DNA of 64,000 nucleotides from Defluviibacillus sp043739385 (lineage in GTDB: Bacteria > Pseudomonadota > Gammaproteobacteria > Burkholderiales > Burkholderiaceae_C): NCBI GenBank assembly GCA_043739385.1, contig JAYUED010000202.1, positions 1 to 64,000 on the forward strand, written 5' to 3'. A program made the translations under genes and the position numbers. Shown here piece after piece: positions 9,300 to 16,768 of this stretch. The notes beneath the pieces are model-generated. The model had not been told where the DNA came from. It saw only the letters and a list, made by a program, of their open reading frames with translations, and did no database searches. How positions within the stretch are numbered: position 1 is the stretch's first letter; each line of letters begins with the position of its first letter.

Positions 9300-10105
9300 G
9301 CACGGCAAGTAATTCATCAACCGCCGCTTCTGGCAATGGTTACGCACTAGAGCTTAAAGATCTGCGTAAGAGCTTTGGTAAAACAGAGATCATTCGCGGC
9401 GCAAGTATCGCTATCAACGCAGGCGAACGCATTGCCGTGATTGGTCCTAACGGTGCGGGAAAATCCACGCTGTTTAATCTCATCAGCGGCCGCCTTGAAC
9501 CTACTAGTGGGGATATTTTCCTGAACGGCCAACGCATCAATGGCAAACGCCCGTTTGAAATCAACCGCATGGGTTTGTCGCGCAGTTTTCAAATCACGAA
9601 CATTTTCCCCAACCTCAGTGTGTTTGAAAACCTGCGCTGTGGCGTACTTTGGAGCCTAGGCTACAAGTACACCTTTTTCAAGTTTTTGGCTAATCTTGAC
9701 GATGCTAACGCGATGGCTGACAAGCTGATGGAGATGATCAAGTTGGACAAAAAACGTGATGTGCAGGCAATCAACCTCACTTACGCTGAGCAGCGGGCGC
9801 TGGAAATCGGAGTCACCATCGCGGGTGGGGCTAACGTGATTTTGCTCGACGAGCCTACAGCGGGCATGAGCAAAAGCGAAACTAAGCGTTTTATCAACCT
9901 CATTAAAGAGGTGACTGTAGGTAAAACGCTATTGACTGTGGAGCATGACATGGGAGTGGTGTTTGGTTTGGCCGACAAAATTGCAGTGGTGGTTTACGGC
10001 GAGGTGATTGCCTTTGACACCCCAGAAGCAGTACGTGCCAATGCGCGTGTACAGGAAGCCTATTTGGGTTCCTCGGTTGCAGATGCACAATTTGAGGGGC
10101 ACTGA
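9296..10105 (+). CDS. livG: Branched-chain amino acid-type ABC transporter ATPase LivG
   Basis: Cytoplasmic ATP-binding subunit, 269 residues, starting at ATG 9296, which overlaps the livM stop by 4 bp. An in-frame start 57 bp upstream lies inside livM and is not needed. Walker A is GPNGAGKST. The signature region is degenerate in the way common to this clade (LTYAEQRALEIG), and Walker B is VILLDEPTAGM, followed by the switch His in TVEHDMGVVF. It pairs with LivF to power transport through LivH/LivM. Confidence 0.95.
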   Translation: MSTASNSSTAASGNGYALELKDLRKSFGKTEIIRGASIAINAGERIAVIGPNGAGKSTLFNLISGRLEPTSGDIFLNGQRINGKRPFEINRMGLSRSFQITNIFPNLSVFENLRCGVLWSLGYKYTFFKFLANLDDANAMADKLMEMIKLDKKRDVQAINLTYAEQRALEIGVTIAGGANVILLDEPTAGMSKSETKRFINLIKEVTVGKTLLTVEHDMGVVFGLADKIAVVVYGEVIAFDTPEAVRANARVQEAYLGSSVADAQFEGH

Positions 10106-10106
10106 C

Positions 10107-10898
10107 ATGTCAGCACAACAAGATTCACACCCAGTACTTGAGGTCCCCTCAACTGGAAGCGGTGACCACATGCTTAAAGTTACTGACCTGCACGCCTACT
10201 ACGGTAAAAGCCACGTGCTGCACGGCGTAAATTTTGAAATTAATAAAGGTGAAATCGTTGCACTCTTGGGGCGCAATGGCTCAGGGCGCTCGACCACGGC
10301 CAAGTCCATCATGGGCCTAGTGGAGTGCACAGGCTCCTTGAATTGGAATGGCCAGAAAAGTAATAAGGCAGGTACCAGCCAAAGCTCTGAGCTGGTCGGC
10401 AAAAAGGCCTATGAAATAGCCCACCTGGGTGTGGGCTACGTACCTGAGAATCGGGATATATTTCCTAAACTCACCGTTCACCAAAACCTGCTGCTAGGGC
10501 AAAAAGGTAAAGGTGAGGGCAGTCGTTGGAACTTTGACGACATGTATCAAATGTTCCCCCGCCTCAAAGAGCGCCAGCACACCGAGGCGGGCGTGATGTC
10601 GGGCGGTGAGCAGCAAATGCTGACGCTATGTCGTACGCTGATGGGCGATCCTGACCTCATCATCATCGACGAGCCTACTGAAGGTCTAGCGCCGAAAATT
10701 GTCGAGCTGGTAGGTGAATACCTCAAAAAACTCAAGGAAAAAGGCATCTCTGTGCTTTTGATCGAGCAAAAGCTGACGATTGCTATGGCTATCTCTGACC
10801 GTACCTTGGTGATGGGCCACGGCAGCATCGTATTCCAAGGCACGCCGGCCAGCCTACGTGCGGATGTTCACACCCGTAAAGAGTGGCTCGAAGTTTGA
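10107..10898 (+). CDS. livF: Branched-chain amino acid-type ABC transporter ATPase LivF
   Basis: Second ATPase of the transporter, 263 residues, starting at ATG 10107 one base after the livG stop. The domain proper begins at MLKVTDLHAYYG, after an unusual N-terminal tail of about 20 polar residues. Walker A reads GRNGSGRST, with Arg where the family normally has the ATP-binding Lys. The signature is MSGGEQQML and Walker B is IIIDEPTEGL, both intact. A short Ser/Lys/Gly-rich insertion (around NGQKSNKAGTSQSS) precedes the Q-loop region. I recall Arg at this place in related betaproteobacterial LivF proteins, so it may be a lineage trait rather than a defect. A terminator follows. Confidence 0.94.
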   Translation: MSAQQDSHPVLEVPSTGSGDHMLKVTDLHAYYGKSHVLHGVNFEINKGEIVALLGRNGSGRSTTAKSIMGLVECTGSLNWNGQKSNKAGTSQSSELVGKKAYEIAHLGVGYVPENRDIFPKLTVHQNLLLGQKGKGEGSRWNFDDMYQMFPRLKERQHTEAGVMSGGEQQMLTLCRTLMGDPDLIIIDEPTEGLAPKIVELVGEYLKKLKEKGISVLLIEQKLTIAMAISDRTLVMGHGSIVFQGTPASLRADVHTRKEWLEV

Positions 10899-10950
10899 TT
10901 GTGCAATCTGCCTAGCCCCTAAACCCTCGCCAAGGGTTTCAACAATCTTA

Positions 10951-10982
10951 AAAACAGCGCGTACCTTACGCGCTGTTTTCGT
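10951..10982 (+). terminator. Rho-independent terminator after livF
   Basis: A perfect 13-bp stem: positions 10951-10963 pair with 10967-10979 around a 3-base loop, and the stem ends in TTTT. It closes the livHMGF operon and insulates the DUF347 cassette that follows. Confidence 0.9.
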
Positions 10983-11091
10983 TTGTGCACATAAATGGAT
11001 TCAGCATTCTGTAGAGTTGCCTATGACTGGGCTAAGTTTGGGCGGGCAAAATTATCCTTAAGAACAACACCCCGAAGCCGGATACAACTCT

Positions 11092-11874
11092 ATGAATACG
11101 CTGACCAACTCCTCTGCCTCAAACTGGCTTAATAAAGTCCCCGAAATTACGATCTCGTTTTGGATAATCAAGATCATGTCAACAACAGTCGGAGAAACTG
11201 GCGCTGACTTTTTAGCTGTTAACGCAGGCTTCGGCCAAGGCATAACGCGCGCAGTGATGGGTGCGCTTTTAGCTATTGCCCTGTATTTGCAGTTGCGCAC
11301 ACGGCGCTATACGCCTTGGATTTACTGGCTCACGGTTGTGCTGGTTAGTGTGGTGGGTACCCTGATTACGGACCTCCTCACTGATGGATTGGGTATAAGT
11401 CTTTATGTCAGTACATCGTTTTTTACTGTGACGCTAGGATTAATTTTTGCAGCCTGGCATTGGAAAGAGCGCACGCTGTCGATCCATAAAATCTTCACTT
11501 TTCGTAGAGAGTTATTCTACTGGGCGGCCATTCTCTGCACGTTTGCTTTGGGCACGGCAGCAGGTGACTTGGCCACAGAAGCGGTTGGCCTTGGATTCAC
11601 ATTGGGAACTGTGGTTTTTGGAGCTCTAATTGCCATCACCTATGCGGCTTGGCGCCTAGGTGGGAATGCAGTGCTGACCTTCTGGATTGGCTATATCCTG
11701 ACGCGTCCTTTTGGTGCTGCGCTTGGCGATTTGCTGACGCAGGCCAAGACTTACGGTGGGCTTGGTATGGGCGCCATGTGGACAAGTGCTATTTTCTTAA
11801 CCGTGATCGTGATGTTGGTGGTTGCCGCACAAGTCAACCTAAGCAGTCATATAAAGACTCAAATTACCGAATAA
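11092..11874 (+). CDS. DUF347/COG4705 membrane protein, copy 1
   Basis: A 260-residue multi-pass inner-membrane protein of the DUF347 repeat family (COG4705, uncharacterised). Four internal repeats are visible, each joining a hydrophobic helix to a small motif of the form Thr/Pro-x-Gly-4x-Asp: TTVGETGAD, VGTLITDLLTD, LGTAAGDLATE and RPFGAALGDLLT. Regularly spaced Asp/Gly in membrane helices suggests a pore or cofactor site, but no function is proven. The opening LNKVPEITISFWIIKIM is nearly shared with the second copy at 12436, so the two are paralogues. Base composition here is ordinary for the window, unlike the second copy. An exported helical protein follows after 30 bp. Confidence 0.85.
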   Translation: MNTLTNSSASNWLNKVPEITISFWIIKIMSTTVGETGADFLAVNAGFGQGITRAVMGALLAIALYLQLRTRRYTPWIYWLTVVLVSVVGTLITDLLTDGLGISLYVSTSFFTVTLGLIFAAWHWKERTLSIHKIFTFRRELFYWAAILCTFALGTAAGDLATEAVGLGFTLGTVVFGALIAITYAAWRLGGNAVLTFWIGYILTRPFGAALGDLLTQAKTYGGLGMGAMWTSAIFLTVIVMLVVAAQVNLSSHIKTQITE

Positions 11875-11904
11875 CACCCAATCTATATAACCTTAGGAAA
11901 CACC

Positions 11905-12345
11905 ATGCAATACATTCATACGCTTACTCGCCCCCTAGTCGTGGCTTCGGTCATTGCTTTATTGGGCCTTACGGTAGGATGCTCAAAGCCTACCGAAGCT
12001 AGCACGACTCGAACAGACGCAGCATCGCTAGCCCAAATCACCGACTTATCGCAGTCAAAGGCAGCCTCCAAACTGGGAGATTTGTCAGCGTTTCGGAGTA
12101 TTGCAGCAGACGTCGCCATCATATTGGATCGGGGTGATTTGCCCACTGCTAAAACACGTATCAAAGATTTAGAAATCGCATGGGATTCAGCGGAAGGTGG
12201 CTTGAAGTCACGTGCTGCAGATGATTGGCACGTACTCGACAAGTCGATTGATCATGCCCTGAGTGCACTGCGCGCAGACTCTCCCAATCAAGCTGACTGC
12301 AAGGTTGCTCTGTCGGTACTACTGAAAACATTTGATTCACTATAA
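11905..12345 (+). CDS. Small exported helical protein, possible lipoprotein
   Basis: 146 residues. A signal sequence (MQYIHTLTRPLVVASVIALLGL) leads to Cys26 in TVGC. The lipobox is imperfect (Thr at -3), so lipidation is likely but not certain. The rest is predicted all-alpha and charged, with segments such as FRSIAADVAIILDRGD, KTRIKDLEIAWDSAEG and DWHVLDKSIDHALSAL. This resembles small four-helix periplasmic proteins. I see no CxxCH haem motif; one Met-poor bundle with a few His is all there is. It sits between the two DUF347 genes on the same strand, which makes it a probable partner of those membrane proteins. I do not recognise a named family. Confidence 0.7.
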   Translation: MQYIHTLTRPLVVASVIALLGLTVGCSKPTEASTTRTDAASLAQITDLSQSKAASKLGDLSAFRSIAADVAIILDRGDLPTAKTRIKDLEIAWDSAEGGLKSRAADDWHVLDKSIDHALSALRADSPNQADCKVALSVLLKTFDSL

Positions 12346-12360
12346 GCGAGAATTTAAGAT

Positions 12361-12384
12361 AAATAAGCAAATAAGCAAATAAGC
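12361..12384. repeat. Three tandem copies of the 8-bp unit AAATAAGC
   Basis: Perfect 3 x 8 bp direct repeat, followed by degenerate A-rich sequence up to about 12420. It marks the left edge of the AT-rich stretch, just upstream of the second DUF347 gene. Slippage there could alter promoter spacing; this is speculative. Confidence 0.85.
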
Positions 12385-12435
12385 AAAGAAGAAAATAAGA
12401 AAATTAAATTTATTAAAATAGTTAAAGCAAATGAT

Positions 12436-13194
12436 ATGAATACACCAACGATAAATGCACTAACCAAGGTTCCAGAAGTGACGTTGGTTTTCTGGATTGT
12501 CAAAATTGCAGCTACAACTCTTGGCGAAACAGGTGGAGATGCCGTTTCAATGTCAATGAATTATGGTTATTTATTTAGTACTATTATTTTTGCAGTAATT
12601 TTTTTTACTGCAGTTATTGCTCAAATAAAAGCAAATAAGTTTCATCCAATACTTTATTGGACAACTATTATTGCTACCACTACTGTTGGTACGACACTGG
12701 CTGATTTTGTGGATCGCTCCCTCGGTATTGGATATGCCGGTGGAACATCACTACTTCTCGTCTTGCTATTTGGTTCTTTGTTTATATGGTTTCGAACGCT
12801 GGGCTCAGTTTCAGTAAGTACAGTCAGTTCACCTAAGGCTGAGATGTTCTATTGGTTAACAATCATGTTTTCCCAAACGCTAGGTACTGCGTTGGGTGAC
12901 TGGACAGCAGATACCGCTGGATTTGGATACACTGGAGCAGCTATTGTATTTGGATCGTTGTTAGTATTGGTCGTTGCACTTTATTACTGGACAACCGTGT
13001 CGAAAACATTGCTTTTTTGGTCTGCATTCATTTTGACTCGACCTCTTGGAGCTGTTGTCGGAGATTTTTTGGATAAGCCCGTGAGTGCTGGTGGACTAGC
13101 ATTGAGTCGTTATTCCGCGTCGGCATTTCTATTTGCTTTTATTTTAATCAGCCTTCTATTGTTTAAGCAGCATGCTGCAAAGAAATTTCATTAG
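12436..13194 (+). CDS. DUF347/COG4705 membrane protein, copy 2
   Basis: 252 residues, with the same four-repeat layout as the first copy: TTLGETGGD, TVGTTLADFVD, LGTALGDWTAD and RPLGAVVGDFLD, each beside a hydrophobic helix. The opening LTKVPEVTLVFWIVKIAATT aligns with copy 1. Repeats 2 and 3 are followed by GIGYAGG and GFGYTGA, so the repeats themselves look like duplicated units. The DNA is clearly richer in A and T than copy 1, so this is unlikely to be a recent tandem duplication; independent acquisition is more likely. No ribosome site is strong. It is followed after 4 bp by a small membrane protein. Molecular function is unknown. Confidence 0.85.
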   Translation: MNTPTINALTKVPEVTLVFWIVKIAATTLGETGGDAVSMSMNYGYLFSTIIFAVIFFTAVIAQIKANKFHPILYWTTIIATTTVGTTLADFVDRSLGIGYAGGTSLLLVLLFGSLFIWFRTLGSVSVSTVSSPKAEMFYWLTIMFSQTLGTALGDWTADTAGFGYTGAAIVFGSLLVLVVALYYWTTVSKTLLFWSAFILTRPLGAVVGDFLDKPVSAGGLALSRYSASAFLFAFILISLLLFKQHAAKKFH

Positions 13195-13198
13195 AAAT

Positions 13199-13495
13199 AT
13201 GGATCACGGTAATAAATTATCTCAGCATATCCTACCTACTTCGGCGCAATTGGTTGGTGTATGTGTGACCGTTATTTCTTTGATTAAAGTACTTCATATC
13301 GGACAGGCTGGGATGATTATTGACCAGCTTTTGGCGGTCAATTGTATGTTGTTTACAGTTAGTGCATTGCTCTCGTATGTGTCAATACGTGATTACAAAA
13401 CAGAAAAAATGGAGAGATATGCTGATCAATTTTTTATGTTAGGATTGATTGAGCTAAGTGGATGTGCTGTTTTATTGGCGTTTGAAATAGTTTAA
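13199..13495 (+). CDS. Small hydrophobic membrane protein, unknown
   Basis: 98 residues from ATG 13199; an alternative start at 13172 overlaps the previous gene. It has three hydrophobic stretches (VGVCVTVISLIKVL, DQLLAVNCMLFTVSALLSYVS and FFMLGLIELSGCAVLLAFEIV), so it is probably an inner-membrane protein with three helices. It begins with a short polar segment containing His and Gln. I do not recognise the family. The AT-rich DNA matches its neighbours, and it sits between DUF347 copy 2 and the b561 cytochrome, spaced 4 and 18 bp, so it is likely co-transcribed. Confidence 0.7.
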   Translation: MDHGNKLSQHILPTSAQLVGVCVTVISLIKVLHIGQAGMIIDQLLAVNCMLFTVSALLSYVSIRDYKTEKMERYADQFFMLGLIELSGCAVLLAFEIV

Positions 13496-13513
13496 CTATT
13501 AATTTATTAAAAA

Positions 13514-14071
13514 ATGAAATTTATATTACCTGTGGCTTCTGGTGAAAAATTAGTTTATACGCCATTGGCTATTTTTCTTCACTGGTTTATGGGATTTATT
13601 ATTTTTGGAATGATCCCTCTAGGGTGGTATATGTTATCGATTGAAGATGAGCCTGGTAGTGATTGGTATTTCAGGCTGCATAAATCTATTGGATTAATTT
13701 TCTCTATTTTAATTTTACTAAGGCTAATGTGGAGATTTTTTTATAGATCAGATTCATTGAAAAAAAATATCTCTAACTGGCAAAATTTAGTATTAAAAAT
13801 TACCCATTGGTTATTGTATGTGGCAATGTTATTTATGCCTATTTCTGGAATAATAGGGGCCTTACTGAGTAAAGGTGGCTTATCATTTTTTGGAGCAATA
13901 ATTCCTCGCGTTATCTTGGCCAATCACGACATGAGTGAATTTTTCTTTTCATTACATGCAATTAATGCATGGATTCTCGTTGCTCTAATTTCTTTGCATA
14001 TTGCTGGTGCACTGAAGCATTTCATCGCTAAAGATGGTGTTTTTCTGCGGATGTGGCCTTCAGGCCGATGA
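13514..14071 (+). CDS. Cytochrome b561 family membrane protein
   Basis: 185 residues with four membrane helices, the CybB-type b561 fold that carries two haem b groups and moves electrons in the inner membrane, with quinol as the usual partner. Candidate haem-ligand histidines are spread as in the family: His23 (FLHWF), His56 (RLHKSIG), His98 (THWLLY), His148 (LHAINAW) and His162 (LHIAGALKHF). The N-terminal TPLAIFLHWFMGFIIF is typical. The DNA is very AT-rich: by hand count only 13 of the 60 bases at 13681-13740 are G or C. Its place after the DUF347 genes and before a two-component system suggests a redox element in the same system. That is inference. Confidence 0.88.
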   Translation: MKFILPVASGEKLVYTPLAIFLHWFMGFIIFGMIPLGWYMLSIEDEPGSDWYFRLHKSIGLIFSILILLRLMWRFFYRSDSLKKNISNWQNLVLKITHWLLYVAMLFMPISGIIGALLSKGGLSFFGAIIPRVILANHDMSEFFFSLHAINAWILVALISLHIAGALKHFIAKDGVFLRMWPSGR

Positions 14072-14090
14072 GTTAATAGAAGTTAATAAA
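14071..14090 (+). promoter_or_regulatory. Candidate response-regulator box (10-bp direct repeat)
   Basis: AGTTAATAGA (14071-14080) is followed directly by AGTTAATAAA (14081-14090), two direct copies differing at one base, one helical turn apart. OmpR/PmrA/QseB-type regulators bind such tandem repeats (TTAA-N6-TTAA here). It lies about 50 bp before the response regulator start, so autoregulation is likely. Confidence 0.5.
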
Positions 14091-14141
14091 ATCATTAATG
14101 CTTAGGCTAGTTAGTTGGTCTGGTAAAATTTGAGAGATAAG

Positions 14142-14807
14142 ATGCGGGTATTGTTGATTGAAGATGACCCCATGATCGGTGATGCAGTTCAAGCTGCATT
14201 GAAAGACGCTTCGTATGCTGTCGACTGGGTAAAGAACGGCCATGCTGCCCTTGTTGCATTAGGTTGTCAGCACTATGACCTGGTTTTGCTTGATCTTGGT
14301 CTTCCCGGCAAGGATGGGCTGGAGGTGCTGACGAGCATTCGCTCTGAAGACAATCTGATTCCACTGCTCATCATCACCGCCCGCGACGGCCTCAATGATC
14401 GACTTCGTGGCTTGGATGGTGGGGCCGATGACTACGTACTCAAACCCTTTGAAATGGCCGAACTGCTTGCCCGCATGCGTGCTGTGCTCCGGCGCAAAGG
14501 CGGGAGCGCAACGTCCATTCTTAGCAACGGCGTCGTGTCGCTTGATACGGCTACCCGGGAAGCTGTGGTTACCGAAAATGACCCGTTGCAACTCTCCAAC
14601 CGTGAATTCGCCTTATTGCTAGCCTTGCTGGTTCGCCCAGGGGCTATTCTCTCCCGCAGTGATCTCGAGGATCGCATCTATGGATGGGGTGAAGAGGTTG
14701 AGAGCAACGCTGTCGAATTTTTGATTCACACACTGCGGCGCAAACTGGGCAGCGAAGTCATCAAGAATGTCAGGGGGGTGGGATGGATGGTTTCAAAAAA
14801 CGTCTGA
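14142..14807 (+). CDS. OmpR-family response regulator (QseB/PmrA-like)
   Basis: 221 residues from ATG 14142; an in-frame TTG at 14130 is less likely. The receiver domain has the acidic pair in IEDD (residues 7-9), the phospho-acceptor Asp51 in LLDLGLPG and Lys101 in VLKPF. The C-terminal winged-helix domain (about 125-221) contains LSNREFALLLALLVRPG and ends in IKNVRGVGWMV, typical of the PmrA/QseB branch. It overlaps the sensor kinase gene by 25 bp, so the two are translationally coupled. The tandem TTAA repeat upstream is the obvious candidate binding site. Being directly after the DUF347/b561 genes on the same strand, it probably controls them. Confidence 0.95.
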   Translation: MRVLLIEDDPMIGDAVQAALKDASYAVDWVKNGHAALVALGCQHYDLVLLDLGLPGKDGLEVLTSIRSEDNLIPLLIITARDGLNDRLRGLDGGADDYVLKPFEMAELLARMRAVLRRKGGSATSILSNGVVSLDTATREAVVTENDPLQLSNREFALLLALLVRPGAILSRSDLEDRIYGWGEEVESNAVEFLIHTLRRKLGSEVIKNVRGVGWMVSKNV

Positions 14808-16156
14808 ACGAGTCGGTTCAGCTCAAGTTATCTTTTTCACTGTCGCTAACCATTTTGCTCATTGCTGTAGTGGCTGGCATATTTTCGTTTTTTTCTGCGT
14901 TCGACGAAGCCCATGAGTTGCAAGACGACATGCTTCGCCAAGTTGCAGCACTGTTTGATCGACATCACCTTCCGCTTGCACATCTTGGAGACGATGGTCG
15001 CGCTAAGGGCAGCAGTGAAGAGTCCCGCGTTATCGTCCAGTATCTAGCCGATGGCAACAAATTAGCAGAGGACGTCGATTCGAGATCTGCATTGCCGCTG
15101 CCTATCACCCTACCCGATGGTCTACAAACACTTGACGTCAACGGCGAACCATTTCGTCTACTGGTCAAAACGACATCTAATGGCGAGCGGATTGCCGTGG
15201 CGCAAGAAACCGACGTACGCGATGAAATTGCACGCAGTAGTGCCTTGCGCACCTTGATGCCATTCCTGATCTTGGTTCCCATCCTGCTTTTGATCGTGGC
15301 AGATCTGGTACGTAAGCTGTTTCAGCCGATCGCTTTGTTGTCGGCAGAAATCGATCAACGTGCTGACCAAGAATTACATCCGATTGAGGAAAGTCATCTT
15401 CCTGCTGAGGTGCGCCCGTTCGTGGTCGCGATTAACCGTCTGCTCGCTCGTGTTGAGCAGTCAATGGAAGCCCAACGCCGGTTTGTCGCGGATGCAGCGC
15501 ATGAGCTTCGCTCTCCGTTTACTGCTTTGTCGCTGCAGGCCGAGCGGCTGGCCCAAGCGAAAATGTCTGAGCTTGCTTCTGAGCGGCCAGTTACTTTGTG
15601 CCGAGGTATCGAGCGCGGCCGTGCCCTGCTAGATCAACTTCTTACTTTTGCCAAGGTACAGGCTGTGCTCGATCGGCCCAAGTTGTCCGTATCGGTGTTC
15701 AACATCTATCGCCGTGTACTTGAAGACCTCATGCCTCTGGCCGATGCCAAGCGCATTGATATTGGCGTGGAAGGAGAGCAAGACGCCCAACTCTGGATTC
15801 ACGAACTGGATTTGCTGGCGGTGGTCAAGAATTTGGTTGATAACGCCATTCGCTACACGCCAGATGGCGGGAAGGTCGATTTGTCTGTAACCCTAGGGGA
15901 TAGCCACGCAACACTGCAAATTCAAGACTCTGGGCCAGGTATTCAAATTTCTGAGCGAGCGAGAGTGTTTGACCCGTTTTATCGCACGCTTGGGAGCGAT
16001 CAGTTTGGGTCAGGTCTGGGCCTTTCCATTGTCAAGGCCGTCACGGATCGGATTGGCGCCGAGATTCAAATGGGGTTCTCAGACGAAGTGAAGCATTGTG
16101 GCCTTTGTGTTTGCGTGCTCGTGCCGTTGGTTAAGCCTGCCCAAGAGGTGCCTTAG
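14783..16156 (+). CDS. Sensor histidine kinase (QseC/PmrB-like)
   Basis: 457 residues. Two membrane helices (about 16-39 and 157-177) enclose a periplasmic sensor domain of roughly 115 residues without obvious Cys. A HAMP-like linker follows, then the H-box DAAHELRSPFTAL with phospho-accepting His240, an N-box around Asn354 (NLVDNAIRYTP), and G-boxes DSGPGI and GSGLGLSIV. The domain order is that of QseC-type kinases. It would phosphorylate the regulator encoded just upstream. The signal is not readable; the neighbouring cytochrome suggests a redox or metal cue, as inference only. Base composition is back to normal (36 of the 60 bases at 15421-15480 are G or C). Confidence 0.94.
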   Translation: MDGFKKRLNESVQLKLSFSLSLTILLIAVVAGIFSFFSAFDEAHELQDDMLRQVAALFDRHHLPLAHLGDDGRAKGSSEESRVIVQYLADGNKLAEDVDSRSALPLPITLPDGLQTLDVNGEPFRLLVKTTSNGERIAVAQETDVRDEIARSSALRTLMPFLILVPILLLIVADLVRKLFQPIALLSAEIDQRADQELHPIEESHLPAEVRPFVVAINRLLARVEQSMEAQRRFVADAAHELRSPFTALSLQAERLAQAKMSELASERPVTLCRGIERGRALLDQLLTFAKVQAVLDRPKLSVSVFNIYRRVLEDLMPLADAKRIDIGVEGEQDAQLWIHELDLLAVVKNLVDNAIRYTPDGGKVDLSVTLGDSHATLQIQDSGPGIQISERARVFDPFYRTLGSDQFGSGLGLSIVKAVTDRIGAEIQMGFSDEVKHCGLCVCVLVPLVKPAQEVP

Positions 16157-16232
16157 AGGCGCAGATATTCACGTTAAAAATTTGTTGCTGAATCTTTACA
16201 TTAATGTCTCGTCATTAAATGTCAAAACAATC

Positions 16233-16257
16233 ATTGTCATGGCAATATAATTATTGC
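16233..16257 (+). promoter_or_regulatory. Candidate MarR operator: two overlapping palindromes
   Basis: ATTGTCATGGCAAT (16233-16246; symmetric except for one central pair) overlaps GCAATA-TAAT-TATTGC (16242-16257), ending just before the marR start at 16259. MarR-family repressors commonly bind such palindromes over their own promoter, so this likely controls the efflux operon 16259-21168. Confidence 0.6.
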
Positions 16258-16258
16258 T

Positions 16259-16768
16259 ATGCCTACTTTCAATCTGCCTGCTGCTGAGTCAGAGCCGTTC
16301 TACAAATCCGAGTCCTACGACCCCGACGCCAGCGTGGGCAATTTGATGAGAACCCTGGTGATGTGCCTCAGCCAAGAAATCGAGCGCGAACTGGAGCCTT
16401 CTGGTCTGACCAACGCGCAATGGAAGCCGCTTTTCACGCTGGCCATTGGTCGTGCATTTACCGTAGCTGAGATTGCGCGTACCTGCACCCTTGATGCAGG
16501 GGGGACCACACGCCTGCTAGACCGCTTGGAGTCCAAGGGACTTTGCAAGCGACTGCGTTCGCTGGACGATCGTCGTGTAGTTAACGTAGAACTGACCGAC
16601 GCAGGACGCGAAGCGGCCAAAGCCATACCCATTGCACTCGTTCGTGTGCAAAACGCCCATCTTGCAGGCTTCACTATTGAAGAAGTAAAGATATTCACCG
16701 GCTTCCTGCGCCGTATGCAAGACAACGCCAATGCCATTCAGGCCCAAGGGAAAAACCATGCTGACTGA
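16259..16768 (+). CDS. MarR-family transcriptional regulator of efflux operon
   Basis: 169 residues. The winged helix-turn-helix core lies in the middle: LTNAQWKPLFTLAIG, then FTVAEIARTCTLDAGGTTRLLDRLESKGL (recognition helix) and the wing with RSLDDRRVVNVELTDAG, which holds the family DxRxxx-LT pattern. It is of the EmrR/SlyA type, which represses drug efflux genes and is released by small phenolic or lipophilic molecules. It is the first gene of a run with an outer-membrane channel (11-bp overlap), emrA and emrB, a classic self-regulated resistance operon. Two palindromes precede its start. Confidence 0.93.
   Translation: MPTFNLPAAESEPFYKSESYDPDASVGNLMRTLVMCLSQEIERELEPSGLTNAQWKPLFTLAIGRAFTVAEIARTCTLDAGGTTRLLDRLESKGLCKRLRSLDDRRVVNVELTDAGREAAKAIPIALVRVQNAHLAGFTIEEVKIFTGFLRRMQDNANAIQAQGKNHAD

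Noticed and set aside
12361..12384. AAATAAGC array and other short tandem repeats as CRISPR
   Set aside because: Units are 8-13 bp, directly abutting, with no spacers and no cas genes nearby.
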